A stretch of 64,000 nucleotides of DNA from Streptomyces violaceoruber (GTDB taxonomy: Bacteria; Actinomycetota; Actinomycetes; Streptomycetales; Streptomycetaceae). The translations under genes were made by a program, and so were the position numbers. The notes under the pieces are model-generated. The model saw only the letters and a list, made by a program, of their open reading frames with translations, was not told where the DNA came from and did not search any database. How positions within the stretch are numbered: the first letter of the stretch is position 1; each line of letters begins with the position of its first letter. Shown one piece after another: positions 28,630 to 37,395 of the stretch. The stretch lies in NCBI RefSeq assembly GCF_033406955.1, contig NZ_CP137734.1, positions 1,922,001 to 1,986,000 on the forward strand, in the 5' to 3' direction.

Positions 28630-28666
28630 GCGGGGCCGGAGGAACCTGTCGTTCCTCCGGCCCCGC
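28630..28666 (-). terminator. Hairpin terminator of the transglycosylase gene
   Basis: A perfect 16-bp stem, GCGGGGCCGGAGGAAC / GTTCCTCCGGCCCCGC, with a 5-base loop. It lies 77 bp past the stop codon of the minus-strand transglycosylase gene. Very stable, so it should also shield the repeat remnant beyond it from read-through. Confidence 0.85.
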
Positions 28667-28742
28667 CGTGCTGCCTGGGCCCCGCCGGCCTCCGCGCGGG
28701 ACCGGTTGTCCCGGGGGCTCAGGCGGTCGGTGGGTCCGCCGG

Positions 28743-29261
28743 TCAGTAGGCGGAGTCGACGTTGTCCATGGAGCCGTACTTGTCGGCCGCGTAGTTGCAG
28801 GCGGCGACGATGTTGGCGACCGGGTCGGTGATGGAGTCCTTCGTGCCCTTGACGTGGTAGGCGTCGAAGGTGGGCTGGATCGTCTGGAGCAGGCCCTTGG
28901 AGGGGATGCCGTTCTGGGCGTTGACGTCCCAGTTGTTCTGCGCGTACGGGTTGCCGGACGACTCGCGCATGATGTTGCGGTGCAGGCCCTCGTAGGTGCC
29001 CGGGATGTTCTTGGCGTCCATGACGTCCAGGGCGGTGCGGATCCAGCCTTCGAGGTCGTTGCCGTGCTTCTTCTTACCGGCCTTGACGAGGGCCTCGATC
29101 TTGTCGGTCTGGGCCTGGGTCTGCGCGGTGGAGGCCTTGGCCGGCTCGGCGGCGTGTGCCGGGCTCGGGGCGAGGGTGAGGGTGACGGCGGCGGCGCCCG
29201 CAGCGGCGAGGGAGGCCACGGCGGACTTGCGGATGGCGGGGCGGCGCAGGATGGCGTGCAC
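28743..29261 (-). CDS. Secreted transglycosylase (SLT-like domain)
   Basis: A 172-residue exported protein. The N-terminus has basic residues (RRPAIRKS), a hydrophobic core (VASLAAAGAAAVTLTLA) and an AHA-A cleavage site near residue 37. The mature part carries the lysozyme-like SLT pattern: IMRESSGNPYAQN, with the likely catalytic Glu in RESSG, and SKGLLQTIQPTFDAYHV, followed by DPVANIVAACNYAADKYG. It should cleave peptidoglycan outside the membrane, as in cell-wall turnover or spore germination proteins of Streptomyces. ATG at 29261 with GAGAGGT upstream on the minus strand. A strong terminator follows. The long leader (about 440 bp to the next gene) may carry regulation. Confidence 0.85.
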   Translation of the reverse strand: MHAILRRPAIRKSAVASLAAAGAAAVTLTLAPSPAHAAEPAKASTAQTQAQTDKIEALVKAGKKKHGNDLEGWIRTALDVMDAKNIPGTYEGLHRNIMRESSGNPYAQNNWDVNAQNGIPSKGLLQTIQPTFDAYHVKGTKDSITDPVANIVAACNYAADKYGSMDNVDSAY

Positions 29262-29700
29262 GGGTGTACCTCTCCATTCGGGAACGTGATGGGGAGGCCG
29301 ACGGGGGGTCGGCGACGCGGTGTCCGCGTTGGACGCGGCTTCGCGTCATCAGGGCCGGTGTCTGGATCACGGACGGGCTCTTCCCGTCCGGTCCCGGCGC
29401 TCGGCTCCCCGGTACGCCGAACACCTTGCGGAACGCCCCGGCGTCGCGACAAGTGTGTGACCTACTACGCCGCTTCGCAGACGGGCCGCGTGGCTCGCGG
29501 GCACGGCCGCCGACCACGGGGGCGGGGAGCCGTCGGGCGTCTACTAACCCCGCCCCTGTGTGACGTGCGCCCTGTGCGCGCCCTCACAGAGCCGGTCACC
29601 CGGCGGTCACCGGTCGACACTCTGCGGAGACGGGCATCTCACTCGATGAGACAGCGCAGTCACCCACCGGGGTCACCTGGAAGGCCGATGAGCGGCCCGC
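29262..29700. other. Intergenic region, 439 bp
   Basis: No coding sequence with convincing codon use was seen. It contains the upstream region of the transglycosylase gene, including a small inverted repeat (GGACGGG / CCCGTCC near 29373-29391, minus-strand leader). A c-di-AMP riboswitch was considered because such genes often have one, but its conserved core could not be recognised. The part next to 29701 is the 3' side of the TIR-WD40 gene and shows no obvious strong hairpin. Confidence 0.5.
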
Positions 29701-32514
29701 TCACTCCGGGCACAGCGTTCGGGACGCCGGCCCCGGGGGGACGTCCTCGTGCCAGCGGTCGGTGGTGAAGGCGCCGTCCGCCCATGCGCACAGGGAACGG
29801 ACCGGGTCCGCTGTCGCCTCGACGTTCCACAGCCGCGCCGTGCCGTCCTGGGCCCAGCTGACCAGCGTGTCTCCGCCGGGGGTGAAGGCCACGCCGGTGA
29901 CACCCGCGCCGTGGCCCTCCAGCGGAGCGCCGATCGGGCGCTCCGTGGCGACGTCCCAGAGCCGGACCGTGTGGTCGTTGCCACCGGTGGCCAGGGTTGC
30001 CCCGTCGGGGCTGAACACGACGGACGTGACGCCGCCGTGGTGGCCCCTCAGTGGGGCGCCGATCCGTTCGCGGGTGGCCGCGTCCCAGAGGCGGACGGTG
30101 TCGTCGCGGCCCGCGGTGGCGAGCGTCGTGCCGTCCGGGCTCCAGGCCACCGCCGTTATCTGGGCGGTGTGATCGCCCGGTGTCTCGCCGATGCGGCGGC
30201 GCGTGGCCATGTCCCAGAACACCACGGTGTCGTCCTGCGTGGTGGTGGCGAGGGAGCGGCCGTCCGGGCTCAACGCGACGCCGACACTCCGGGGGCAGAG
30301 TGCCGTGCCGGTGGGGGGCCGTGCCGTCAGGTCCCACACGTGGACGGAGTCCGGACCGCCGCTGACGAGGGTCCTGCCGTCGGGACCGAAGGACAGCGCG
30401 CCGACGTCGCCCGTGCCGAGCAGCGGTTCGCCGACGGGCCGACGCGTCGCCACCTCCCGGAGTCGCAGGCCGTCGGCCCCGATCGCGAGCACGGCACCGT
30501 CGGCGCGGAACGCGAGGCTGGGGCTGAAGCTGTAGACACCGCGCACCAGCGGCTCGCCGACCCGGCGCCGTGCGACGACGTCCCAGAGGCGCACGGCCTG
30601 CTCGGAGTCGACGACCGCGAGGGACCGCCCGTCCGGGCTGAGCGCCGCCGCCCCTTTCCCTCCCGTGTCGATCGGTGCTCCGGCCTGACGCAGCGTGCGG
30701 ACGTCCCAGAGGCGGACGGTGGTGTCCGCGCTCGCACTGGCCAGGACCGATCCGTCCGGGCTGAAGGCGACGGACTCGACCGTACTGGTGTGGGCGAGGA
30801 GCGGGCCGCCCACCTGGGCGCGCCGGCGGAGGTCCCACAGCCGCACGCCGCCGCCCTCGTACGCGGCGGCGAGCATCGCGCCGTCGGGGCTGAAGGTGAT
30901 CGCCCTGACTCCCGTGGACGTGGCGGGGGAGGCGATCGGCTCACCGACCGGGGCCCTCGCCTCGATGTCCCACAACCGGAGGTTGCCGACGAGGTCGGCG
31001 GTGGCGAAGGTCTTGCCGTCGGGGCTGAAGGAGAGTGCCGTGACGACACCGTCGCCGCCCTTCAGCGCTCCCCCGGCCGGTGCGCCGGAGGCGGTGTCCC
31101 AGAGCCGTATCCCGCCCTGGGACGTACTGGAGCCCACCCGGCTGCCGTCCGCGTTCGTGCCGAGCACCGGTCCCGGACCGTCGAGCGGGTGCCCGGTCTG
31201 TCGGTGGGTCGCCACGTCCCACACCCGTACGGTCCCCGAGTCGGCCTCGTCGACCGTGACGAGCGTCCTGCCGTCGCGACCGAAGGCGACTGAACGAACC
31301 GACCCGGCGCCCGCGTTGAAGGGGGCTCCGATCTGCGTGCGGTCGGCGAGGTCCCAGAGTCTGACGGTGCCGTCGAAGCCCGAACTGGCCAGTGTCCTGC
31401 CGTCCGGCGCGAAGGCGATCGAGGTGATGCCCTGGTGGTGCCCGATGAGTGGACGCCCCGCCGTCCGCTGAGTCCCGGTCCGCCAGATTCTCACCACCCC
31501 GTCACTGCCGCCGGAGGCTACGGTCCGGCCGTCGGGACTGAAGGCCACCGAGTCCACGGGCACCGAGTGGGAGAGCACTCCGGACGCCGGATTGACCGCT
31601 GCGTCGAGCACGGCGAAACGGGTCTCCGGAGAAGGGTCGATGCGCCAGGCAGCCAGCGCCTTCAACCGGGCGGCGAACGGGTCGCGTTCGGCGAGCAGGG
31701 AGCTCTGGGTGATGAGTTGCTGGACGACGGCCTGGTCGCGCTGCCGGGTGGCCTCGGCACGGGAGAGGACCGCGACCACCGACAGGGTGCTCGCGACCAG
31801 CAGCAGACAGCCCAGCGCGGTGGCGACGATCCTGGCCGTCCGCAGGTTGCGCCGGGTGTCGCGGAGCCCTTCCGAGCGGAGTTCGTCCTCGGAGAGGCCG
31901 CGCACGACGGACGCGACACCGAAGGCGACACCGTCGACGTCGGGCGAGAACCCCGCGTCGTCGGTCGAGAAGACCGCGTCGCCGTCGGGGCGCGGGTCGA
32001 CGGACTTCCAGACGGGTTGCCGCTCGAACTTGCCCGCCAGCCGGGCCGGCAGCGCCGTCGACCGTTCGGGATCCCAGTCGCCCCGCTCCTCGTCCCACAC
32101 CAGTTGCCCGGCTGTGACGACGAGCAGGATGGTGTGCACCGACTTGTGCTCCAGCCACCAGGCGATCTCCCGGTCGACCCACACCGAGGCCCTCGCCTCC
32201 GGTGACGCCAGGACCACGAGCCAGTCGGAGCGGGCGAGACCGGCCTCGATCTTGCCCCACAGCTCCGGCCCGATCGACACCCCCGTCTTGTCCAGGAAGA
32301 CCCTGATGTGCGGCGGCTTGTACCAGGGGCGGGACTGCTTCTCGATCGCATGCCGCAGCTGAGGCAGCCATCGCCGGTCGCGCTCGCCGCTGTAGGACAG
32401 GAAGGCGCCGTACCCCAGCTCGGCCCTGACCGTTCCGCGCCCGGCCACGGCGGACCGCAGCCGGGCGGACGCCGAACCGAGCCCCCGCCCGCGTGGCAAC
32501 CAGCGCGTCCGCAT
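29701..32514 (-). CDS. TIR domain - transmembrane - WD40 repeat protein
   Basis: A 937-residue protein. Residues about 34-135 form a TIR domain: YGAFLSYSGERDRRWLPQL, VFLDKTGVS, LVVLASPEARASVWVDREI. Glu116 is in the position of the catalytic Glu of NAD-consuming TIR enzymes. A single hydrophobic span (IVATALGCLLLVASTLSVVAV, about 238-258) is followed by a coiled region and then 14 WD40 units of the form VAFSPDGRTVASGGSDG...VRIW, enough for two seven-bladed propellers. The propellers would be on the opposite side of the membrane from the TIR domain if the span is real. The usual reading is a sensor (propeller) that triggers NAD depletion. ATG at 32514 overlaps the stop of the lipoprotein gene as TGATG. 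Confidence 0.88.
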   Translation of the reverse strand: MRTRWLPRGRGLGSASARLRSAVAGRGTVRAELGYGAFLSYSGERDRRWLPQLRHAIEKQSRPWYKPPHIRVFLDKTGVSIGPELWGKIEAGLARSDWLVVLASPEARASVWVDREIAWWLEHKSVHTILLVVTAGQLVWDEERGDWDPERSTALPARLAGKFERQPVWKSVDPRPDGDAVFSTDDAGFSPDVDGVAFGVASVVRGLSEDELRSEGLRDTRRNLRTARIVATALGCLLLVASTLSVVAVLSRAEATRQRDQAVVQQLITQSSLLAERDPFAARLKALAAWRIDPSPETRFAVLDAAVNPASGVLSHSVPVDSVAFSPDGRTVASGGSDGVVRIWRTGTQRTAGRPLIGHHQGITSIAFAPDGRTLASSGFDGTVRLWDLADRTQIGAPFNAGAGSVRSVAFGRDGRTLVTVDEADSGTVRVWDVATHRQTGHPLDGPGPVLGTNADGSRVGSSTSQGGIRLWDTASGAPAGGALKGGDGVVTALSFSPDGKTFATADLVGNLRLWDIEARAPVGEPIASPATSTGVRAITFSPDGAMLAAAYEGGGVRLWDLRRRAQVGGPLLAHTSTVESVAFSPDGSVLASASADTTVRLWDVRTLRQAGAPIDTGGKGAAALSPDGRSLAVVDSEQAVRLWDVVARRRVGEPLVRGVYSFSPSLAFRADGAVLAIGADGLRLREVATRRPVGEPLLGTGDVGALSFGPDGRTLVSGGPDSVHVWDLTARPPTGTALCPRSVGVALSPDGRSLATTTQDDTVVFWDMATRRRIGETPGDHTAQITAVAWSPDGTTLATAGRDDTVRLWDAATRERIGAPLRGHHGGVTSVVFSPDGATLATGGNDHTVRLWDVATERPIGAPLEGHGAGVTGVAFTPGGDTLVSWAQDGTARLWNVEATADPVRSLCAWADGAFTTDRWHEDVPPGPASRTLCPE

Positions 32515-33236
32515 CAACCGGTCGGCAGGTAGTCGTGACCGTCCCACCGCAAGGTCACCTTGGCGGTGGCGCCTTCGGCACAGGAGGGGTCGCACCCCTT
32601 GATGTAATGGACGATCGCGTATTCGCCGTCCTTTCCGGGGCCGACCGGCCTCGCGTAGTAGAAGGCGAATCTGCCGCCGCTGTAGTGCTCGTCCGGGCTG
32701 CGCCAGCCGATGTCGGCGAATCCGTCCGCGGTGGGTACGAGCACCAGCACCCCGTCGTAGCGCCCGGGGTTGTAGACCACGAAGAGGTTCTTGGTCGAGT
32801 CGGTCGCCGGAGCGGCGAATCGCAGCGGGTCTTCCATGCTCCAGTTGACGTCCACCTCGACGGGGGCCAGCGCGCGCCCGCTTCCGGTGACGGCCGCGAC
32901 GCATCCGGCCGGCCCGTCGGACCCGGACCGCCGGACCAGGAACACCCGGACCGGCCCCAGGTCCGGATGCCGGATGTCCCGGTGGTCGAGCATCTCCCCG
33001 GCACATCCGGCGGCGGCCGGCGGGCTCGGCGGAAACGAGGGGGCCGAGGCGTCCGAGGGGGCCGACGCGGTCGGCTTGCCCTCGGCCGCTCCGCTCCGGG
33101 TCGTCCCGCCCCCATCGGTGCATCCGGCGACGAACACCGCCGCCAGCGCCGACATCAGCAGGGCGGACCGAACCGCGGCCGAGCCGCGCCGGGACAACTG
33201 TCGACGTAACCACGGCGACGATGAACTGGGAGACAT
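32514..33236 (-). CDS. Lipoprotein of unknown function
   Basis: A 240-residue protein with a lipoprotein signal: arginines (WLRRQLSRRGS), a hydrophobic stretch (ALLMSALAAVF) and the lipobox VAGC, giving a lipid-anchored Cys near residue 37. A low-complexity Ser/Pro/Ala linker precedes a folded domain of about 180 residues with no recognised family (landmarks DHRDIRHPDLGPVRVFLV, LFVVYNPGRYDGVLVL, HYIKGCDPSCAEGATAKVTL). Four Cys in the mature part could form disulfides. ATG at 33236 has AGAGGA about 7 bases upstream. Its stop overlaps the start of the TIR-WD40 gene, so it is probably an extracytoplasmic partner of that membrane protein. Confidence 0.8.
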   Translation of the reverse strand: MSPSSSSPWLRRQLSRRGSAAVRSALLMSALAAVFVAGCTDGGGTTRSGAAEGKPTASAPSDASAPSFPPSPPAAAGCAGEMLDHRDIRHPDLGPVRVFLVRRSGSDGPAGCVAAVTGSGRALAPVEVDVNWSMEDPLRFAAPATDSTKNLFVVYNPGRYDGVLVLVPTADGFADIGWRSPDEHYSGGRFAFYYARPVGPGKDGEYAIVHYIKGCDPSCAEGATAKVTLRWDGHDYLPTG

Positions 33237-33327
33237 GTCGTTTCCTCTGCTTCGAGGCGAGACAAGGCCACGGCCGGCAGGGTCACGATCCCTGCCCAGC
33301 GGCAACACACAGTAGTGGACTACGTCC

Positions 33328-34221
33328 TCATGCGTGACCGCGTGGCTGAATCCCCTCCCCCGGCCCGGAGTCCGCCGGTTCCGGCGGTTCCTGCGCTTCC
33401 CGCCGCCCGCCCGGCCGGAGCAGCACGAGCAGGGCGGTCAGCGCCGCCGCCCCGGCCAGGACCAGGAGGACGACCCGGTCGGACACCGCCGCGCCGATGT
33501 CGGACAGTCGTTCCTCCAGGGCGAACTCGGTGCCGGTGCTCAGCACCGACGGCAGCGCGGAGGTGCCGTCGAAGGCCAGGAAGGCCACTCCGAGCGCGAT
33601 GAAGAACAGGCCGCCGAGGAGGGTGGTGCTGTGCAGGGTCAACGGGCCCGCCCGGAAGGTCCGGCCGCGCAGCCAGCGCCTGCGGCCCAGGTCGAACCGG
33701 TCCCAGAGCACCGCCAGTACGAACATCGGGACCGCCATTCCCAGCGCGTAGACGGCGAGCAGCACCCCGCCGTGCAGCGGGTCGCCGTCCACGGCCGCCA
33801 CGGTGAGGACGGAGCCGAGGATCGGTCCCGCGCAGAATCCCGCCAGTCCGTACACCGCGCCGAGGGCGAACACCGACAGGGCCGAGCCCGAACGGCGTCC
33901 GCCCGCGGCCCGCGCCATCCGGCGGGAGCCGAAGCCCAGCCCGGCGATCTGAGCCACGCCCAGGGCGATGACCGTCCATCCGCCCGCCGTCACCAGGGCG
34001 TCCCGGTGGCCGTAGAAGAGGCGGCTGGCGAACGAGCCCGCCACGCCGAGCGGTACGAGCGTCGTGCACAGTCCGACGTAGAACAGGCCGGTGCGCGCCA
34101 TCAGCCGGGTGCGGCTGGTGAAGGAGTAGGCGAAGAAGGCGGGCAGCAGCAGGGCGCTGCACGGACTGAGCAGGGCCAGCAGTCCGCCGAGGAAGGCCAT
34201 CGCCAGGCCGGCCTCGCTCAT
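33328..34221 (-). CDS. CcdA/DsbD-type thiol:disulfide membrane protein
   Basis: A 297-residue integral membrane protein of the CcdA type. About six to eight hydrophobic segments are visible. The two redox cysteines are in LLSPCSALLLPAFFAYSF (about residue 20) and AGFCAGPILGSVL (about residue 155). CcdA proteins carry electrons from cytoplasmic thioredoxin across the membrane to extracytoplasmic thiol proteins. The C-terminal 40 residues are charged and cytoplasmic-looking. ATG at 34221 overlaps the stop of the upstream DsbA-like gene as ATGA, which strongly links the two. Likely role: keep the DsbA-like protein or another client reduced, or drive cytochrome c or cell-envelope thiol chemistry. 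Confidence 0.88.
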   Translation of the reverse strand: MSEAGLAMAFLGGLLALLSPCSALLLPAFFAYSFTSRTRLMARTGLFYVGLCTTLVPLGVAGSFASRLFYGHRDALVTAGGWTVIALGVAQIAGLGFGSRRMARAAGGRRSGSALSVFALGAVYGLAGFCAGPILGSVLTVAAVDGDPLHGGVLLAVYALGMAVPMFVLAVLWDRFDLGRRRWLRGRTFRAGPLTLHSTTLLGGLFFIALGVAFLAFDGTSALPSVLSTGTEFALEERLSDIGAAVSDRVVLLVLAGAAALTALLVLLRPGGRREAQEPPEPADSGPGEGIQPRGHA

Positions 34222-35030
34222 CGTCCGGCCCCCTTCGTCGTGTTCGCCGTCTTCGCCGCCTTCGCAGCGGTCTCGACGGCTTCCTCGAAGGTGTCCGTGG
34301 GCTGGGCGCCCAGGATCGGCCTGCCGTTGACGAGGAACGCCGGGGTGCTGGTCACGCCGAGGGTGTAGCCCTCCTCCTGGTCCGCGCGCACGGCGCCGCG
34401 GGCCTCGTCGGAGGCCATGTCGGCCTGGAGGCGCTCGATGTCGGCGATTCCCGCCTCGCGGGCCATGGCGACGAGGTTCTCGGCGTCGAAGGCGCCGGTG
34501 TTGCGTTCGCGCGGCTTGCCGTAGGCGACGTCGTGGAACTCCCAGAACTTGTTCTGCCGCCCGGCCGCCCAGCCGGCCAGCGCCGCCTGTTCGGACTCCT
34601 CGCCGAAGATGGGGAAGTTGCGCCACTCGATGCGCAGGGTTCCCTTGTCCACGTAGGAGCGCAGCAGTTCGGGCTTGGTCTCGCGGGCGAACCGGCCGCA
34701 GAACGGGCACTGGAAGTCGGAGTACTCGATCAGCACCACCGGAGCGTCCGCACGCCCGATCGCCAGGGGATCGGACGCGTCGCGGCGGGCGAGGGCGAGC
34801 AGGCCCTCGTCGGCGGGCGCGGGGGCGGCGGAGGCGGTGACGGCCGCGGGATCGCCGGCCTTCTCCTCCCGGTTGTCCGCGTCGTCGAGGGTGAGGGCGA
34901 AGGCCGCGGTCACCGCGGCGGCGGCGAGCACCGCCACGGCAGCGACGGTCCGCCTGCGGCTGCGGCGGGACGCGGACGGAGGACGGGACGACGACGGGGA
35001 CGCGGACGAGGACGGGGTGGATCCGGTCAT
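34218..35030 (-). CDS. DsbA-like secreted or membrane-anchored thioredoxin
   Basis: A 270-residue protein. After a Ser-rich basic N-terminus (SRRSRRRTVAAV) comes one hydrophobic span (VAVLAAAAVTAAFALTL), acting as signal or anchor. The thioredoxin-fold domain starts near DASDPLAIGRADAPVVLIEYSDFQCPFCGRFA with active site CPFC. It is followed by a helical insert (AALAGWAAGRQNKFWEFHD) and the cis-Pro loop VTSTPAFLVNG. This is the DsbA/BdbD pattern, an extracytoplasmic disulfide oxidoreductase. ATG at 35030 with GAGG upstream; an ATG at 35084 would extend into the leader. Gene order (CPVCN membrane protein, DsbA, CcdA) suggests a complete thiol relay. Confidence 0.88.
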   Translation of the reverse strand: MTGSTPSSSASPSSSRPPSASRRSRRRTVAAVAVLAAAAVTAAFALTLDDADNREEKAGDPAAVTASAAPAPADEGLLALARRDASDPLAIGRADAPVVLIEYSDFQCPFCGRFARETKPELLRSYVDKGTLRIEWRNFPIFGEESEQAALAGWAAGRQNKFWEFHDVAYGKPRERNTGAFDAENLVAMAREAGIADIERLQADMASDEARGAVRADQEEGYTLGVTSTPAFLVNGRPILGAQPTDTFEEAVETAAKAAKTANTTKGAGR

Positions 35031-35096
35031 GGGGTACCTCAGACGGTGAGGAGGGAGGGAAGAGGAAGAGTGAAGGGTGCGCAACCGGGCCGCGGG

Positions 35097-35591
35097 TCAG
35101 GCTGAGGGCGTGACCGGGCACGCGGTCTCGGAGGACAGGCGGCGCAGCGCGGCTTCCGCCAGCAGGCCCGCCGACAGCGCGGCCAGCAGCGGTTGCAGCG
35201 GAGCCCAGTAGCTCAGGGCACCGGATGCCCCGAGGAGCACCAGGACGAGCTTGTTGCAGACCGGGCAGCCGACGGCGAAGAAGGAGAGCACCCCGCCGAT
35301 CGCCCCGAGCCGGCCGCCGTCGGCGGCGTGCGGCTCCGGGTCGGACGAGGGCCGGCGCACGTAGGTGGTCAGGACGATGCCGGCCAGTACGGCCGTGACG
35401 GCCAGAGCCGGGTAGTTCCACCACTGCACGGGGACCGACCGGCCGAAGAGCGGGTTGGGCACCACGTCGGTGGGCGCGCCGACCAGGACCGCCGTGGCCA
35501 GCGCACCCGCGCCCGCCACGGTCCACTGCCGGGACCGCCAACCACGCAGTGCCGTACCCGCCCGCCGCCAGGAGCGCGGGGAGGAGGACAT
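35097..35591 (-). CDS. Small membrane protein with CPVCN motif
   Basis: A 164-residue protein with about four hydrophobic segments. Near the start of the third is FAVGCPVCNKLVLVLLGASG, with Cys109 and Cys112 in a C-x-x-C arrangement like that of thiol oxidoreductases. No known family is recognised; it is not VKOR by length or motif spacing. Its place just upstream of the DsbA-like and CcdA-like genes (66 bp gap) argues for a role in electron or disulfide exchange within the membrane. The last residues contain another Cys (ETACPV). Confidence 0.7.
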   Translation of the reverse strand: MSSSPRSWRRAGTALRGWRSRQWTVAGAGALATAVLVGAPTDVVPNPLFGRSVPVQWWNYPALAVTAVLAGIVLTTYVRRPSSDPEPHAADGGRLGAIGGVLSFFAVGCPVCNKLVLVLLGASGALSYWAPLQPLLAALSAGLLAEAALRRLSSETACPVTPSA

Positions 35592-35642
35592 GCCGAAGAA
35601 CTCCGTTTCGCAGGATGCGGGGACACGGCCGAACGGGCCGGT

Positions 35643-36029
35643 CTACATCCGCAGAACGGAGTGGAGGGTCGGTGAGGGCGGATCGGGACCGCCGGCGAAC
35701 ACGCCGACGTGCTGCGGCACGAGGGGCGCGGGATCGGTGTGCGGCGACGTCGCGCGCGGGAAGGCGGCGGACGGCGGCGGGTTCTCGGCCCGCTGGACAC
35801 TGGAGTCGCCGATCGCCTTCTTGCCGCACGGTGCCGCGGCACCGTCGGAGGGTTCCGCTGCGGCCGGGGCTGCGGCTGCGGTGTGTACCCGCTCCGCGGT
35901 GGGCGCGGGCGTGCCCCGCGCTCCGCTCTCCGCGTGCGCGAAGACGCACAGCAGCCCCACCACGGCCACGAGCAGGGCCAGCACACCGCGGACGTGGGCG
36001 GGTGCCCGCCCGGGTGCCGCTCGCTTCAT
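35643..36029 (-). CDS. Small membrane-anchored or secreted protein
   Basis: A 128-residue protein starting MKRAAPGRAPAHVRGVLALLVAVVGLLCVFAHAESGA, that is, a basic start and one hydrophobic segment ending at an AHA site near residue 34. The rest is Ala/Pro/Ser-rich with a single later Cys (APCGKKAIG). No domain is recognised. ATG at 36029 has AGGAG 5 bases upstream. It is the first gene of the minus-strand operon with the CPVCN membrane protein (51 bp gap), DsbA-like and CcdA-like proteins. Confidence 0.6.
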   Translation of the reverse strand: MKRAAPGRAPAHVRGVLALLVAVVGLLCVFAHAESGARGTPAPTAERVHTAAAAPAAAEPSDGAAAPCGKKAIGDSSVQRAENPPPSAAFPRATSPHTDPAPLVPQHVGVFAGGPDPPSPTLHSVLRM

Positions 36030-36263
36030 CGCCGCTCCTGCGCTGTCCGTGGTCACGGCCACCCTAGGTCACGCGCTGCCGGGAACCGTACCGGGCCCGG
36101 ACGCACCGTCGGACCGCGCTTCTTCCCCCGTTCGCGCACTCTGCGACGCTTTTCGTACCGGCCGGCGATCGAACCGGTGTGAATTCGAGATTGGGTAAGT
36201 ATCGCAGAAATCGTTCACTCGACTGCCGCGCATCCGACGGAGTAGGCAGACGTTACTTCGGAT

Positions 36264-36500
36264 ATGACCGAGGAACGCGGGGAATTCACGGCGCTTGGCC
36301 CGTACACCTACAAGCCCGGCAGAAATCACTGTCCGTCACCGAGTGACGGAACTCTGACCAGAGGCGGGCACCCCGTCCCTCTCCGGGTCACCGAGCCCGT
36401 GCTGCAGCGGTTCCTGGACGTCATGACCGAGTTGGAGACCGGCCTCGCCGAGCGGTGGGGCCGGACGCAGGGCTCCTTGACGTACACCTGCGCGGAGTGA
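36264..36500 (+). CDS. Hypothetical protein, 78 residues
   Basis: A short open frame (MTEERGEFTALGPYTYKPG...) ending with FLDVMTELETGLAERWGRTQGSLTYTC. Third-position G/C is high in its second half, supporting coding, but there is no clear ribosome site and no recognised family. It lies 10 bp before the DUF2637 gene and could be translated with it. It may be a real small gene or only leader sequence. Confidence 0.4.
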   Translation: MTEERGEFTALGPYTYKPGRNHCPSPSDGTLTRGGHPVPLRVTEPVLQRFLDVMTELETGLAERWGRTQGSLTYTCAE

Positions 36501-36510
36501 CCGGCACCTC

Positions 36511-37395
36511 GTGTACGAAGAACACTACGGAGAACACACCCACCCCCGCATGCCGTACGGCGAAGGGCCGTTCCGCACCACGGGCACCGGCCGGCACCGC
36601 GCACCCGAGGCGGCCTTCCAGGAGACCCTGGTCCCGCCCGAACCCGGTTGGGACCCGGCCGAGGAACTCGCGTTCCTGCTCCAGGACGCGATGGAGCAGC
36701 AGCCCGGAGCACCCTCCGCGACGGACACCTCGGCGCTCGCACCCGCCCCGGGCACACCGCTGAGCAATCTGCAGGAGATCACGGCGGAGCTGCCCCCGTT
36801 GAGGGAGTCCCCGACGAGTCACCGCAGGGTCCGCAGAGGGAGAAAGGTGAGCCGGCTGCGCGCCGCGAGCCTGTTCGTCGCCGCGCTCGCCGCGGTCATC
36901 GCCGCCTCCGTGAGCCTGTTCGGCGGCATGGTGGCCTACGAACCGTTGCGGCTGGCCGCCGTGACCCGCACCCGCGGCAGCGTCGTGTCCTGGTGGCCGC
37001 TGCTGGTCTACGGGCCCTGGCTGGTGGCCTCGCTGGCGGTGCTGCGGGCCGCGCTGCACCAGCGCCGCGCGGTCCACTCCTGGGCCGTCGTCCTGCTGTT
37101 CTCGGCCATCGCGATGCTGCTCTGCATCGCGGAGGCGCCCAGGACGATCAGCGACGGCGCGGCGGCCGCCCTGCCCGGACTGGCCTCGCTGGTCTGCTTC
37201 CAGCAGGTCGTCCGGCAGATCACGCTCACCCGTCCGCCCCGGCGGGCGGTGCCGCGCCACCGGCAACGCGCCGCGGTCACTCCGGGTGACGACCCGTCGG
37301 GCAGCGCGGCGGCCGATCCGGTGTCCCTTCCGCAGCAGCGGCAGAATGCCGTGCGTCCGCCGCGGCCCGGAGCGGGGCCCGGAAAACGAACCTGA
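36511..37395 (+). CDS. DUF2637-type membrane protein
   Basis: A 294-residue protein. The first 115 residues are hydrophilic and acidic. Then come membrane segments: LRAASLFVAALAAVIAASVSLFGG, a WWPLLVYGPWLVASLAVLRAALHQRRA region, VVLLFSAIAMLLCIA, and LPGLASLVCFQQVVRQITLTRPPR. This pattern matches the Streptomyces DUF2637 family, related to plasmid-spread proteins SpdB. GTG at 36511 gives this length but its ribosome site is weak; an ATG at 36550 is possible. The function in the chromosome is unknown. It precedes a convergent DUF6299-like gene. Confidence 0.75.
   Translation: MYEEHYGEHTHPRMPYGEGPFRTTGTGRHRAPEAAFQETLVPPEPGWDPAEELAFLLQDAMEQQPGAPSATDTSALAPAPGTPLSNLQEITAELPPLRESPTSHRRVRRGRKVSRLRAASLFVAALAAVIAASVSLFGGMVAYEPLRLAAVTRTRGSVVSWWPLLVYGPWLVASLAVLRAALHQRRAVHSWAVVLLFSAIAMLLCIAEAPRTISDGAAAALPGLASLVCFQQVVRQITLTRPPRRAVPRHRQRAAVTPGDDPSGSAAADPVSLPQQRQNAVRPPRPGAGPGKRT

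Noticed and set aside
29262..29700. c-di-AMP (ydaO) riboswitch before the transglycosylase
   Set aside because: Such genes often have one, but the conserved core of the aptamer could not be identified in this leader.
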